Source: Rhodospirillales bacterium CG15_BIG_FIL_POST_REV_8_21_14_020_66_15
GTDB taxonomy: Bacteria; Pseudomonadota; Alphaproteobacteria; Rhodospirillales; Casp-alpha2
NCBI GenBank assembly: GCA_002781745.1
Contig: PFFW01000089.1
Span: 1 to 37,693 of the forward strand
Length of the DNA: 37,693 nt
Direction of reading: 5' to 3'
Part shown: piece after piece, positions 8,864-16,264 of the stretch
Numbering within the stretch: position 1 is the stretch's first letter
How the letters are laid out: each line of letters begins with the position of its first letter
Translations under genes and position numbers: made by a program
Notes under the pieces: generated by a model
Database searches by the model: none
Told to the model about the DNA's origin: nothing
What the model saw: the letters and a program-made list of their open reading frames with translations, nothing else

Positions 8864-9346
8864 ATGACGATCGGTGTTGGTGACAAAATTCCGGCGGCCA
8901 CGCTCTACCAGATGACCGGTGACGGGCCGGCGGCCATTACCACGGACGAAATCTTCAAAGGCAAGAAGGTCGCAATCTTCGGCGTGCCCGGCGCCTTCAC
9001 GCCGACCTGTTCGGCCAAGCATCTGCCCGGCTTCATCGCCAAGGCCGACGACCTAAAGGCAAAGGGCATCGACCAGATCGTCTGCATGTCGGTCAACGAC
9101 GCCTTCGTCATGGGCGCCTGGGCCAAGGATCAGGGCGCCGACGACAAGGTCCTGCTGGTCGGCGACGGTTCGGCCGAGTTCACCAAGGCCGCCGGCCTGG
9201 AGCTTGATCTGAACGCGCGCGGCCTGGGCCTGCGCTGCCAGCGCTTCGCCATGGTGGTCGACGACGGCACCGTGAAATCCGTGGAAATCGACGCCGCCGG
9301 CACCTTCGAGAAAACCAGTGCCGAAAGCGTCCTGGCGAGCCTGTAG
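8864..9346 (+). CDS. Peroxiredoxin, Prx5 type
   Basis: A 160-residue cytosolic thiol peroxidase that reduces hydrogen peroxide and organic hydroperoxides. The peroxidatic site is PGAFTPTCSAKHLPGF, with Thr46 and Cys49 as catalytic residues, and the conserved arginine follows in GLRCQRFAMVV. Further cysteines in QIVCMSV and LRCQ could serve resolution, but whether it is 1-Cys or 2-Cys cannot be settled here. The start is the ATG at 8864 with AGGGGAAATCC ahead. An upstream in-frame ATG at 8735 would add 43 residues of non-family sequence and is rejected. It sits between the disulfide reductase and a small membrane protein; a shared oxidative-stress role is inference. Confidence 0.94.
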   Translation: MTIGVGDKIPAATLYQMTGDGPAAITTDEIFKGKKVAIFGVPGAFTPTCSAKHLPGFIAKADDLKAKGIDQIVCMSVNDAFVMGAWAKDQGADDKVLLVGDGSAEFTKAAGLELDLNARGLGLRCQRFAMVVDDGTVKSVEIDAAGTFEKTSAESVLASL

Positions 9347-9397
9347 GCCCTATCCCCAGGGGCGCAGTGCGGCACCCCCGGCCCGACGCCACCGGTC

Positions 9398-9631
9398 ATG
9401 TGGTTCCTGATCTCCGGCACCGTCCTCATGGGCGGCATCCTGGGCGTGTTCTGGCTCAAGGACCGGCTACGGTCGGTCACGCTGCAGCGCATGGCCTATC
9501 ACGAACTGACGGCGCGCCTGGCCGTGGTCGCGGCGGCGCTCATCATTCTCGGCCTGCTGATCGCGGGAACGGACATACTAAAGATGTTGGGCATTCCGTT
9601 GCCCGCGGTGCCGGGCAGGGCGGCATCCTGA
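9398..9631 (+). CDS. Small two-helix membrane protein, function unknown
   Basis: A 77-residue hydrophobic protein. The first helix is MWFLISGTVLMGGILGVFWL, followed by a basic segment KDRLRSVTLQRMAYHELTAR and a second helix RLAVVAAALIILGLLIAG. The pattern suggests both termini face the same side of the inner membrane. I do not recognise a family. It starts 52 bp after the peroxiredoxin stop in the same direction, and its stop lies 8 bp from the convergent ABC ATPase stop. There is no strong ribosome site before the ATG at 9398, so the start is uncertain. Confidence 0.6.
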   Translation: MWFLISGTVLMGGILGVFWLKDRLRSVTLQRMAYHELTARLAVVAAALIILGLLIAGTDILKMLGIPLPAVPGRAAS

Positions 9632-9639
9632 CGCCCGCA

Positions 9640-10734
9640 TCAAGCCGGCAGCAGGCGGATATCTTCCGCGTCTACGCCCAGGCTGACCCTGTCGCCCAGC
9701 TGGAAAACGGGGCGCCCCGCGCGGTGGGTTTCATCGACCAGAAGCGAGGTGCCGCCGACCTTGACCGCGTAGCGCACGATGGTGCCCAGGAATTCCAGCA
9801 CTTCGACTTGGCCTTCCAGGCGCCCGTCGCCGGTTGCGTCCCCAGGCGCACCGATCGTCAGGTTCTGGGGCCGCGCCATGGCGGTCACCCGTTCCCCGCC
9901 CGGTGAGAAGCCGTCGGCCATGGGCAGCCGGAAACCCGCGTCGGCCACGAACCAGGGACGGCCGTCCGCCCTTTCGACCCGCCCTTCCAGCATGTTTGCC
10001 GTGCCTAGGAAGCTGGCGACGAAGCGGTTCGCCGGATTGTCGTAAAGCTCCAGCGGTGCCCCCGTCTGCTGGATGACGCCCTGGTCGAGAACGGCCATGC
10101 GATCGGAAATCGTATTGGCTTCTTCCTGGTCGTGGGTCACGAAGATGGTGGTCAGGTTCAGCTTGCGCTGCAGGTCATGAATCTCGCGGCGCATCTGTAC
10201 GCGCAGGTTTGCGTCCAGGTTCGAAAGCGGCTCGTCGAGCAGCAGCACCCGCGGCTCGACGACGATGGTGCGGGCCAACGCAACCCGCTGCTGCTGGCCG
10301 CCCGAAAGTTGCGACGGCCGGCGGTCGCCGTAGGCGACGAGGCCGACGAGGTCGAGCGCCGCCTCCACGCGCTCGCGGATCTCCCTGGCGGGCACCTTGC
10401 GCTCCTCCAGTCCGAAGGCCACGTTCTTGCGCACGGTCATGTGGGGCCACAGGGCATAGGACTGGAACACCATGCCGACGTTGCGGTCCCATGGGGCCAA
10501 GCCGGCGATGTCTTCGCCGTCGATCAGGATGCGCCCCCCCGGCTGCGGCCCGAACCCTGCGATCGACCGCAGCAGAGTCGACTTGCCGGAGCCTGAGGGG
10601 CCCAGGAAGGTGAACAGCTCTCCCGGCCGGATTTCCAGGTTCACGCCCTTCAGGACCTCGGTCTTGCCGAAGGACAGGCTCAGATTCTCGACCGTGACGG
10701 CGACGCCGCCGCCGCTGGGCTGGTTCAACGACAT
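9640..10734 (-). CDS. ABC importer ATPase (FbpC/PotA family)
   Basis: A 364-residue nucleotide-binding subunit. Walker A GPSGSGKS is at residues 45-52, the Q-loop lies in GMVFQSYALWPHMTVRKN, the signature LSGGQQQR at 143-150 and Walker B VLLLDEP at 163-169, followed by the H-loop in FVTHDQEEA. The C-terminal part from about residue 240 looks like a TOBE domain (LEGRVERADGRPWF and later repeats). It is the last gene of a minus-strand operon (binding protein, permease, ATPase); its ATG lies 2 bp beyond the permease stop, which implies translational coupling. The closest groups are iron(III), polyamine and phosphonate-type importers. The substrate is not determinable from the ATPase. Confidence 0.93.
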   Translation of the reverse strand: MSLNQPSGGGVAVTVENLSLSFGKTEVLKGVNLEIRPGELFTFLGPSGSGKSTLLRSIAGFGPQPGGRILIDGEDIAGLAPWDRNVGMVFQSYALWPHMTVRKNVAFGLEERKVPAREIRERVEAALDLVGLVAYGDRRPSQLSGGQQQRVALARTIVVEPRVLLLDEPLSNLDANLRVQMRREIHDLQRKLNLTTIFVTHDQEEANTISDRMAVLDQGVIQQTGAPLELYDNPANRFVASFLGTANMLEGRVERADGRPWFVADAGFRLPMADGFSPGGERVTAMARPQNLTIGAPGDATGDGRLEGQVEVLEFLGTIVRYAVKVGGTSLLVDETHRAGRPVFQLGDRVSLGVDAEDIRLLPA

Positions 10735-10736
10735 TC

Positions 10737-12449
10737 CTAGACTCCCTGCGCCGCCGACTGCTGCCGGGGCGCCCGTTCGGTTTCCTTATTGTTGACGATC
10801 CGGTGCGACAGATAGGTCGCGATGCCGATGATAAGAACGGCGATGATGCCCAATGCGGCGCCGGGCCCGCGGCCGGCGGCGGACTGCATGAATTCGTAGA
10901 TGCCGTAGGCGAGCGGCGCGTCCGATTCCTGCGACACCAGCATGATGGTGGCCGACAGTTCGACCGATGCCGTGGCGAAGCTGGTGACGAAACCCGCGAC
11001 GATGCCGCCGGTCATCAGCGGCACGACCACCCGGCGCACGGTGCGGCTCTTGGTCGCACCCAGGTTTTCGGCCGCTTCCTCCAGCATCACGCTGACCTGC
11101 TGCAAGGCCGCGACACAGGCGCGCAGCGCATAGGGCAGGCGCCGGATGGCCAACGCGATGACGATGATCACCCACCAGGACGCCAGCGGCTTGTCGATGA
11201 ACGGCACGTCGAACTGATAGAAGGTGCGCAGGTAGCCGATGCCCAGCACCACGCCGGGAATGGCGACGGCACCCATGGCCAGATAGTCCAGCATCTTGCG
11301 CCCCGGCAGGCCCGTGCGCCACACCACGTAGGCGATTGCGGTGCCGAACACCACGTCGATCCCGGCGGCCAGCCCGGCGTAGAGCAGGGTATTGGTGATG
11401 TAGATCGAGGACGTCGAGACGACGTCGACGTAATGCTGGACTGTATAGGCGTCGGGCAACGGGCTGAACGACCACACGGTCCCGAAGCTGAGCAACGTCA
11501 GCGCGATGTGCGGCGACAGCACCAGCAGCAGGATCAGGATCACCACCGCGTAACAGCCGGCCTTCTCCCAACCCGCAAGGTCGCGCTTCATCAGGCCGCC
11601 GCCACCCTTCTGCACGGTCGCGTATTCCTTGCCGCGGAGTGCGAGGAACGACGTCCACAGCGCCAGCAGCGAGAACGTCACCAGGATCACCGAAATGACG
11701 TAGCCCATGGGATCGCCGATGCCGATTGAGGTGATGCGCAGGTAGGCCTGCGGCGCCAGCATGTTGTTGATGTTCAGCAGCAGCGGCGTACCCAGGTCAT
11801 CGAACACCTTGAGGAACACCAGGGATGCGCCGGCCACGTAACCCGGCATGGCGAGCGGGAACACGATGCGGCGGAACAGGCGCCCGCGGCTGGCGCCCAG
11901 GTTCTGGGCCGCTTCTTCCATGGAACGGTCGATGTTGTTGAGCGCCGCCGACAGGTTGATGAGGATGAACGGAAAGTAGTGGACGCTTTCAACGAAGATC
12001 ACGCCGTTCAGGCCTTCCATGAAGGGGATGGTGAAGCCCAGGTATTCGTCGAGCAGAAGGTTGATGGTCCCGTTCTGCCCGAACAGCAGGACCATGGCGA
12101 CCGCACCCACGAAAGGCGGCATGATCAGGGGAATGACGCCCAGCGTCTGAATAAGGATGGCGCCGCTGAAGTTGAAGCGCGTCGTGAAATACGCCAACGG
12201 CAGCGCGAACGCGGACGCGACGACCACGGACAAGGCGGCAACGTAGAAGGAATTTACGAAGGATTCCCGGAACAGCGATGTGTTGAAGAAGTCGATGAAG
12301 TTGATCAACGTCAGCGCGCCCGTATTGGGGTCCTGGAACGCAACGTAGATTACCTTGGCCACCGGGATGACCAGGAACACGGTCAGGAACAGGGCCAGAA
12401 ACAGGGCGACGGCTCCGGGGCCCCAATGGCTGCGCGAAACGGTGATCAA
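10737..12449 (-). CDS. ABC importer permease, two-domain FbpB type
   Basis: A 570-residue inner-membrane protein made of two fused permease domains, each with about six helices. Each half has its own EAA loop that docks the ATPase: MEEAAQNLGASRGRLFRRIV in the first and EEAAENLGATKSRTVRRVVV in the second. This fused form is typical of the FbpB iron-type and related importers. Translation most likely starts at TTG 12449, preceded by a strong GGGGGATGCC ribosome site. The gene is 93 bp downstream of the binding protein, with a GC-rich hairpin between, and abuts the ATPase gene. Confidence 0.92.
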   Translation of the reverse strand: MITVSRSHWGPGAVALFLALFLTVFLVIPVAKVIYVAFQDPNTGALTLINFIDFFNTSLFRESFVNSFYVAALSVVVASAFALPLAYFTTRFNFSGAILIQTLGVIPLIMPPFVGAVAMVLLFGQNGTINLLLDEYLGFTIPFMEGLNGVIFVESVHYFPFILINLSAALNNIDRSMEEAAQNLGASRGRLFRRIVFPLAMPGYVAGASLVFLKVFDDLGTPLLLNINNMLAPQAYLRITSIGIGDPMGYVISVILVTFSLLALWTSFLALRGKEYATVQKGGGGLMKRDLAGWEKAGCYAVVILILLLVLSPHIALTLLSFGTVWSFSPLPDAYTVQHYVDVVSTSSIYITNTLLYAGLAAGIDVVFGTAIAYVVWRTGLPGRKMLDYLAMGAVAIPGVVLGIGYLRTFYQFDVPFIDKPLASWWVIIVIALAIRRLPYALRACVAALQQVSVMLEEAAENLGATKSRTVRRVVVPLMTGGIVAGFVTSFATASVELSATIMLVSQESDAPLAYGIYEFMQSAAGRGPGAALGIIAVLIIGIATYLSHRIVNNKETERAPRQQSAAQGV

Positions 12450-12496
12450 GGCATCCCCCGGTCGGCGTTGGCTAAGGCGGGATTAAACGGGACCGC

Positions 12497-12524
12497 ACGC
12501 CCGGCCCCAGTCGGGACCGGGCGT
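12497..12524 (-). terminator. Intercistronic GC-rich hairpin between binding protein and permease
   Basis: ACGCCCGG (12497-12504) and CCGGGCGT (12517-12524) form a perfect 8 bp stem, extended by CCC/GGG inside after one mismatch. Minus-strand transcripts cross it after the binding-protein stop at 12543. No strong U tract follows, so partial attenuation or protection of the upstream mRNA from 3' decay is more likely than full termination. This would favour a higher level of the binding protein. Confidence 0.45.
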
Positions 12525-12542
12525 CCGGAAAGGTGGTGAGCC

Positions 12543-13898
12543 TTAGAGCATCCCGGCGGCTTTTTTCGCCAGCTCCTTGGCCTTGGTGTAGTTGGCCTTG
12601 GCTTCCTTGTCCCACTGCTGCTCGACCTCGGCCTGGCGGCCGGTGATCTTGGTGTCGGCCTTCTTGCGCTTCTTCTTGAAGATCGCGTTGACGTCCTTCT
12701 TGCCGGCTTCCTCCTCGGTGATCGGCATCTTGGCGACCAGGGCCTCGGCCTCGGCGATCAGCTTGGCGGCCTCGGCATTGGACTTGCCCTTGGCCTTGGC
12801 CTTCGCCTTGGCGTCGTGGATCGCCTTGACGGCGTCCTGCAGGTCGCTCAGGCGATAGGTCACCAGCACGTCGAACAGGGAGTTGACCACGTTGTAGCGG
12901 CCCTTGGACTTGTCCAGGTCGAACTTGACGGCGGCGCCGATGGACTTGTCCTTGAACGGGTTGGGGAACCCGGCCGGCGCCTTGGCGTAGGTTTCCGGGT
13001 TGACCGGCAGGCGGCGGATCTTGGGATCGAGCAGAACCTCCTGGCCCTTGGCCGACAGCAGGAATTCGATGAAGGCCGCCGCCGCCTTGGGGTGCGGAGC
13101 GTTCTTCACGATCGCGATATTGGCCGGCACCAGGGTGGTGATCGGCGGGTACAGGAAATCGACCGGAAAGCCCGAGGCCTGCGACGACAGGCCGAAGAAG
13201 TCGATGACGATGCCGAGCCCGAACTGGCCCGAGTTGACGCCATCGGGCACGCCGAAGCTGCGTTCGGTCACGGTCTTGAAGTTGCCGGAAATGGACTTCA
13301 TCAGGCCCCAGCCCTTTTCCCAGCCCATGCCCTGCAGGATCGTTTCGACAGTCAGGTGCGTGGTGCCGGAGCGCGACGGCGCGCTCATCCCCACATGGCC
13401 GAAATAGACCGGATCGGCCAGCTCCGCCCAGGTCTTGGGCACGGGCAGCTTCTTGGCCTTCAGGTAGCGGGTGTTCCACATGATGCCGTAGCCCGAGGCG
13501 GCGAAGCCCTTGTAATAGCCGTCCGGATCGTTGATCGGGAACGCGCCGACCTTTTCCGGAATGCCCTGCACCTTGACCTGATACTTTGCCAAAAGGCCGT
13601 CGGCCTTGAGCACCTCGAAGGCGTCGGGGGCCGATGCCCAGAACATGTCGGACGTGTTGTTCTTGGCCGTTTCCTGAAGGAACTTGATGCCGGCGGTGGT
13701 CTTCTTCTTCAGCATCTCCACCTCGACGCCGGGGTGGGCGGCCTCGAACGCCTTCTTGATCGTGACCGTCGTATCCGGCGGGTACGACGTGACGATCACC
13801 AGCTTGCCTTCAAGGTCGGCGGCGAATGCGGGCAATGCCGACACCGCCAGCGCGGCCAACGCGCCGGAAACCGCACGCAGGAAATCCTTGCGTTTCAT
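12543..13898 (-). CDS. ABC importer periplasmic binding protein with Lys/Ala-rich C-terminal extension
   Basis: A 451-residue solute-binding protein. It has a basic start MKRKDFLRA, a hydrophobic signal segment and a likely cut after ALPAFA (residue 26). The core (about 27-350) resembles the iron(III)/phosphonate/thiamine-type binding proteins: KLVIVTSYPP, SRSGTTHLTVETIL, FLYPPITTLVPANIAIVKNA and FIEFLLSAKGQEVLLDP. The paired tyrosines usual in FbpA/FutA iron sites are not obvious, so iron is unproven. Residues about 350-451 form an additional Lys/Ala/Glu-rich, helix- and coiled-coil-like tail (AKAKAKAKGKSNAEAAK; IFKKKRKKADTK), longer than most relatives. The ATG at 13898 is preceded by GGAGGACATCAAGAGA. 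It is the first gene of the importer operon. Confidence 0.9.
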   Translation of the reverse strand: MKRKDFLRAVSGALAALAVSALPAFAADLEGKLVIVTSYPPDTTVTIKKAFEAAHPGVEVEMLKKKTTAGIKFLQETAKNNTSDMFWASAPDAFEVLKADGLLAKYQVKVQGIPEKVGAFPINDPDGYYKGFAASGYGIMWNTRYLKAKKLPVPKTWAELADPVYFGHVGMSAPSRSGTTHLTVETILQGMGWEKGWGLMKSISGNFKTVTERSFGVPDGVNSGQFGLGIVIDFFGLSSQASGFPVDFLYPPITTLVPANIAIVKNAPHPKAAAAFIEFLLSAKGQEVLLDPKIRRLPVNPETYAKAPAGFPNPFKDKSIGAAVKFDLDKSKGRYNVVNSLFDVLVTYRLSDLQDAVKAIHDAKAKAKAKGKSNAEAAKLIAEAEALVAKMPITEEEAGKKDVNAIFKKKRKKADTKITGRQAEVEQQWDKEAKANYTKAKELAKKAAGML

Positions 13899-13921
13899 TC
13901 TCTTGATGTCCTCCGAGACGT

Positions 13922-13938
13922 GAAGATCGTTGATCTTC
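13922..13938. promoter_or_regulatory. Perfect 7 bp inverted repeat in the binding-protein leader
   Basis: GAAGATC and GATCTTC flank a GTT spacer. The element lies 24 bp upstream of the importer operon start codon and just before its ribosome site. It could be an operator or a small leader hairpin. No nearby regulator gene points to a ligand. Confidence 0.35.
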
Positions 13939-13996
13939 CTGGTTTTTACACCCCTGCACCGTGATGTCCGGGCAGGACTGATTGGTCACGGCCGTC

Positions 13997-14027
13997 AAAA
14001 AAAACCGTGATGAAACTGTATCATCAC
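13997..14027 (-). terminator. Intrinsic terminator of the glutathione S-transferase gene
   Basis: On the minus strand GTGATGA (14027-14021) and TCATCAC (14013-14007) form a 7 bp stem with a 7 nt loop, followed by GG and eight consecutive T (14004-13997). It begins about 53 nt after the GST stop. The remaining gap up to 13898 holds the promoter of the importer operon, which I could not pin down. Confidence 0.6.
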
Positions 14028-14079
14028 ATTTTACGAATTCCGACCGTAAATTGAGTCCCGAAGCGGCGGTGCGCCGCCG

Positions 14080-14751
14080 TTACGGCAGGCCGTTGCGGCC
14101 GTGCGCCAGATAGGCCGGGCGTTGGCTCAGTAGCTCGTAATAGGCGGCGAGCGCCGGCGTTTCGGGCTTGTCGAATCCGTCCACCTTGAACCAGCGGTTG
14201 ACCACAAGGCCCATGGCGATGTCGGCGACGGTGAAGGTTGCCCCGGTGACGTAGGGGCCGTTCGCGGCCAGATGCGCCTCGACGATGCGCATATCGTGGA
14301 TCAGGTCCTTGCGGCCCTGATTGACGAACCAGTCGTTGTTCCAGGGCGCTTCCTTCAGCATCCCGCCCAGGAAGGCGCCGCGCAGCGCATGGGTCAGATC
14401 GTAGGCGATCCAGTCCATCCACTGTTCGACACGCTGGCGGTCCACCAGATTCGAGGGATAAAGGTCCTCGCGCCCTGCCTTGGCGGCCAGATAGCGCACC
14501 ACCGAGTTGGATTCCCGCATGACAACGCCGTTATCGATCACCACCGGCACCTGGGCGACCGGGTTGAGGGCCAGGAACGCCGGTTCCGTGCAGGCGCGGA
14601 AGCCTCGCCCGTAGTCCTCGCGCACATAGCCGATGCCCGTTTCGTCGCAGGCCCACAGGACCTTGCGCACGTTGAAGGAATTGGCGCGGCCGAGGATGCG
14701 GAGGGATGTCGCGTCCGCGCCGGCGGCGCGGGTCGAGGTGGCGGCTGGCAT
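14080..14751 (-). CDS. Glutathione S-transferase family protein
   Basis: A 223-residue cytosolic protein. Its N-terminal thioredoxin-like domain has LGRANSFNVRKVLWACDE (the Ser/Asn there is the probable glutathione-activating site), the cis-proline region VAQVPVVIDNG and the glutathione-contact motif MRESNSVVRYLA. A helical C-terminal domain follows, with GATFTVADIAMGLVVNRW as the conserved N-capping block. I chose the ATG at 14751 because AAGGAAACTTCG precedes it; in-frame starts at 14778 and 14841 would add non-family sequence. The upstream gene phaZ is on the same strand with a gap of about 140 bp. The substrate is unknown; detoxification of an electrophile is likely from the family. Confidence 0.88.
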   Translation of the reverse strand: MPAATSTRAAGADATSLRILGRANSFNVRKVLWACDETGIGYVREDYGRGFRACTEPAFLALNPVAQVPVVIDNGVVMRESNSVVRYLAAKAGREDLYPSNLVDRQRVEQWMDWIAYDLTHALRGAFLGGMLKEAPWNNDWFVNQGRKDLIHDMRIVEAHLAANGPYVTGATFTVADIAMGLVVNRWFKVDGFDKPETPALAAYYELLSQRPAYLAHGRNGLP

Positions 14752-14894
14752 CGAAGTTTCCTTGGCTGTCGTGGCCATTCTTGCGAATAGCCGATGGTGA
14801 CACCCGCAAGCAGCCGAGACAAGCCGCGACGGCTCCGACACGCGCGACCGTGAACGAACCGGGAAACCGGACGGTTACGCGGCAAACGCCCTGG

Positions 14895-16130
14895 TCAGGC
14901 CTTGGCCGGGGCCTTTGAATGCTCGCGCATGAACGCCTTGACCGTCGGGGCGATGTTCTCGCGCCACTTGCGGCCGTTGAACACGCCGTAATGGCCGACG
15001 CCCTTTTCCAGGTGGTACTTCTTCATGGACCTGGGCAGGTTGGGCGTGATGTCGAGCGCCGCCCTGGTCTGGCCGACGCCGGAGATGTCGTCCAGTTCGC
15101 CCTCGACGCAGAGGACGGCCGTGTCCTTGATCTTGCCGGGATCGACCTGCTGCCAGCGGAAGGTCATTTCGCCCCTGGGCAGGGCGTGCTCCTGGAACAC
15201 GACCTCGAGCGTCTGCAGGAAGTATTCGGCCGGCAGGTCCATGACCGCCAGGTACTCCTCGTAGAACACCCGCTTCCTGTCGGCCGCCTCGCCGTCGCCC
15301 TCGACCAGATGGTCGAACAGCTCGTTCATCGACATCAGGTGGCGTTCCAGGTTCATGGAGATGAAGTTGGAGAGTTGCACGAAGCCCGGCAGCACGCGGC
15401 GGAACGCGCCCGGATAGGGCAGTGGCACGGTGGTGATCACGTGCTTTTCGAACCATTTCCTGTCGTTGTCCTTGGCCAGCTTGTTGACCGCGGTCTGGCC
15501 GACCCGGGTGTCCACGGGCCCGCCCATCAGGGTCATGGTATCGGGGCGGCAGATGTCGCCCCAGCCGGACATCACGGAAACCGCGGCCATCACCGGCACG
15601 CTGGGCTGGCACACGGCGATGACGTGGGAATGGGGGCCCAGGAAATGCAGGAAGTCGATCACGTAGTCGATGTAGTCGTTCAGGTTGAACAGGTCCGACA
15701 TGACCGGGATGTTGCGGCAGTCGATCCAGTCCGTGATGTAGACGTCGTGGTCGGGCAGCATGGCCTCGACCGTGCCGCGCAGCAGCGTCGCGAAGTGGCC
15801 CGACAGGGGCGCGACGATCAACACCTTTGGGTCTTGGCGCGCGGTCCTGCGCTTGAAATGCACGAGGTCGCAATAGGTCCGGTGGATCATGGTCTCGGCC
15901 TCGACCGCAACCGTCTTGCCGTCGATCACGGTATTCTCGATGCTCCAGTCCGGCTTGCCGTAGCGATGGGTCATGCGCGAATAGATTTCCGCCGCCGAGC
16001 CCATGGCCTTGCCCACGGGGGTATGGCTGAAGGCATTCATGGGATTGTTGGCCGCGAACGTGAGCGCATCCGCCACGGCCCGCGACGGCGCCATCGCCAG
16101 GCGTTGCACTTCATGAAGGTAGTAGAGCAT
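14895..16130 (-). CDS. phaZ: Intracellular polyhydroxyalkanoate depolymerase
   Basis: A 411-residue alpha/beta hydrolase that degrades native intracellular PHB granules. It begins with the family-typical MLYYLHEVQRLAMAPSRAVA. The nucleophile is a cysteine in HVIAVCQPSVPVMAAV (Cys174) instead of the usual serine, as in PhaZ1 of Cupriavidus. The Asp and His of the triad are likely in CVEGELDDISG (about 347) and KGVGHYGVFNG (His380). There is no signal peptide, as expected for a granule enzyme. The ATG at 16130 follows AAAGGATTTATCG. The promoter and two TGC-repeat operators at 16175-16245 suggest control by a PhaR-like repressor. No other pha gene is in the window. Confidence 0.94.
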   Translation of the reverse strand: MLYYLHEVQRLAMAPSRAVADALTFAANNPMNAFSHTPVGKAMGSAAEIYSRMTHRYGKPDWSIENTVIDGKTVAVEAETMIHRTYCDLVHFKRRTARQDPKVLIVAPLSGHFATLLRGTVEAMLPDHDVYITDWIDCRNIPVMSDLFNLNDYIDYVIDFLHFLGPHSHVIAVCQPSVPVMAAVSVMSGWGDICRPDTMTLMGGPVDTRVGQTAVNKLAKDNDRKWFEKHVITTVPLPYPGAFRRVLPGFVQLSNFISMNLERHLMSMNELFDHLVEGDGEAADRKRVFYEEYLAVMDLPAEYFLQTLEVVFQEHALPRGEMTFRWQQVDPGKIKDTAVLCVEGELDDISGVGQTRAALDITPNLPRSMKKYHLEKGVGHYGVFNGRKWRENIAPTVKAFMREHSKAPAKA

Positions 16131-16174
16131 CGATAAATCCTTTCCCGCGCGCAGGAAGCGCGCCTGGCGACACT

Positions 16175-16203
16175 ATAATGCATTGCAGCATAGCGGGCCG
16201 CAA
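16175..16203 (-). promoter_or_regulatory. phaZ promoter
   Basis: On the minus strand TTGCGG (16203-16198) and CATTAT (16180-16175) are exactly 17 bp apart. Transcription would start near 16168, giving a leader of about 38 nt with a good ribosome site. A TGC-repeat operator lies inside the spacer and touches the -10 element. Confidence 0.55.
16179..16190 (-). promoter_or_regulatory. PhaR-like operator 1 overlapping the phaZ -10 element
   Basis: The coding strand reads TGCTGCAATGCA. PhaR repressors of alpha- and betaproteobacteria bind TGC/GCA-rich sites in front of PHB-related genes, and this word fits that pattern. Its position between -35 and -10 would block RNA polymerase. Assignment to PhaR is inference. 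Confidence 0.5.
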
Positions 16204-16233
16204 TATGCCGTCAGATATAAGAAAACGCCGATA

Positions 16234-16245
16234 TGCAATGCAGCA
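16234..16245 (-). promoter_or_regulatory. PhaR-like operator 2 upstream of phaZ
   Basis: The coding strand reads TGCTGCATTGCA, the same word as operator 1 except for two central bases. It is 55 bp upstream, close to five helical turns, a spacing that would allow two bound repressors to interact. Confidence 0.45.
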
Positions 16246-16264
16246 AGGCGGGCGTGGAAACCGC

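Noticed and set aside
9640-13898. Naming the importer fbpABC for iron(III)
   Set aside because: Permease and ATPase fit, but the paired tyrosines of FbpA/FutA are not evident in the binding protein, and related systems carry phosphonates, thiamine or polyamines.
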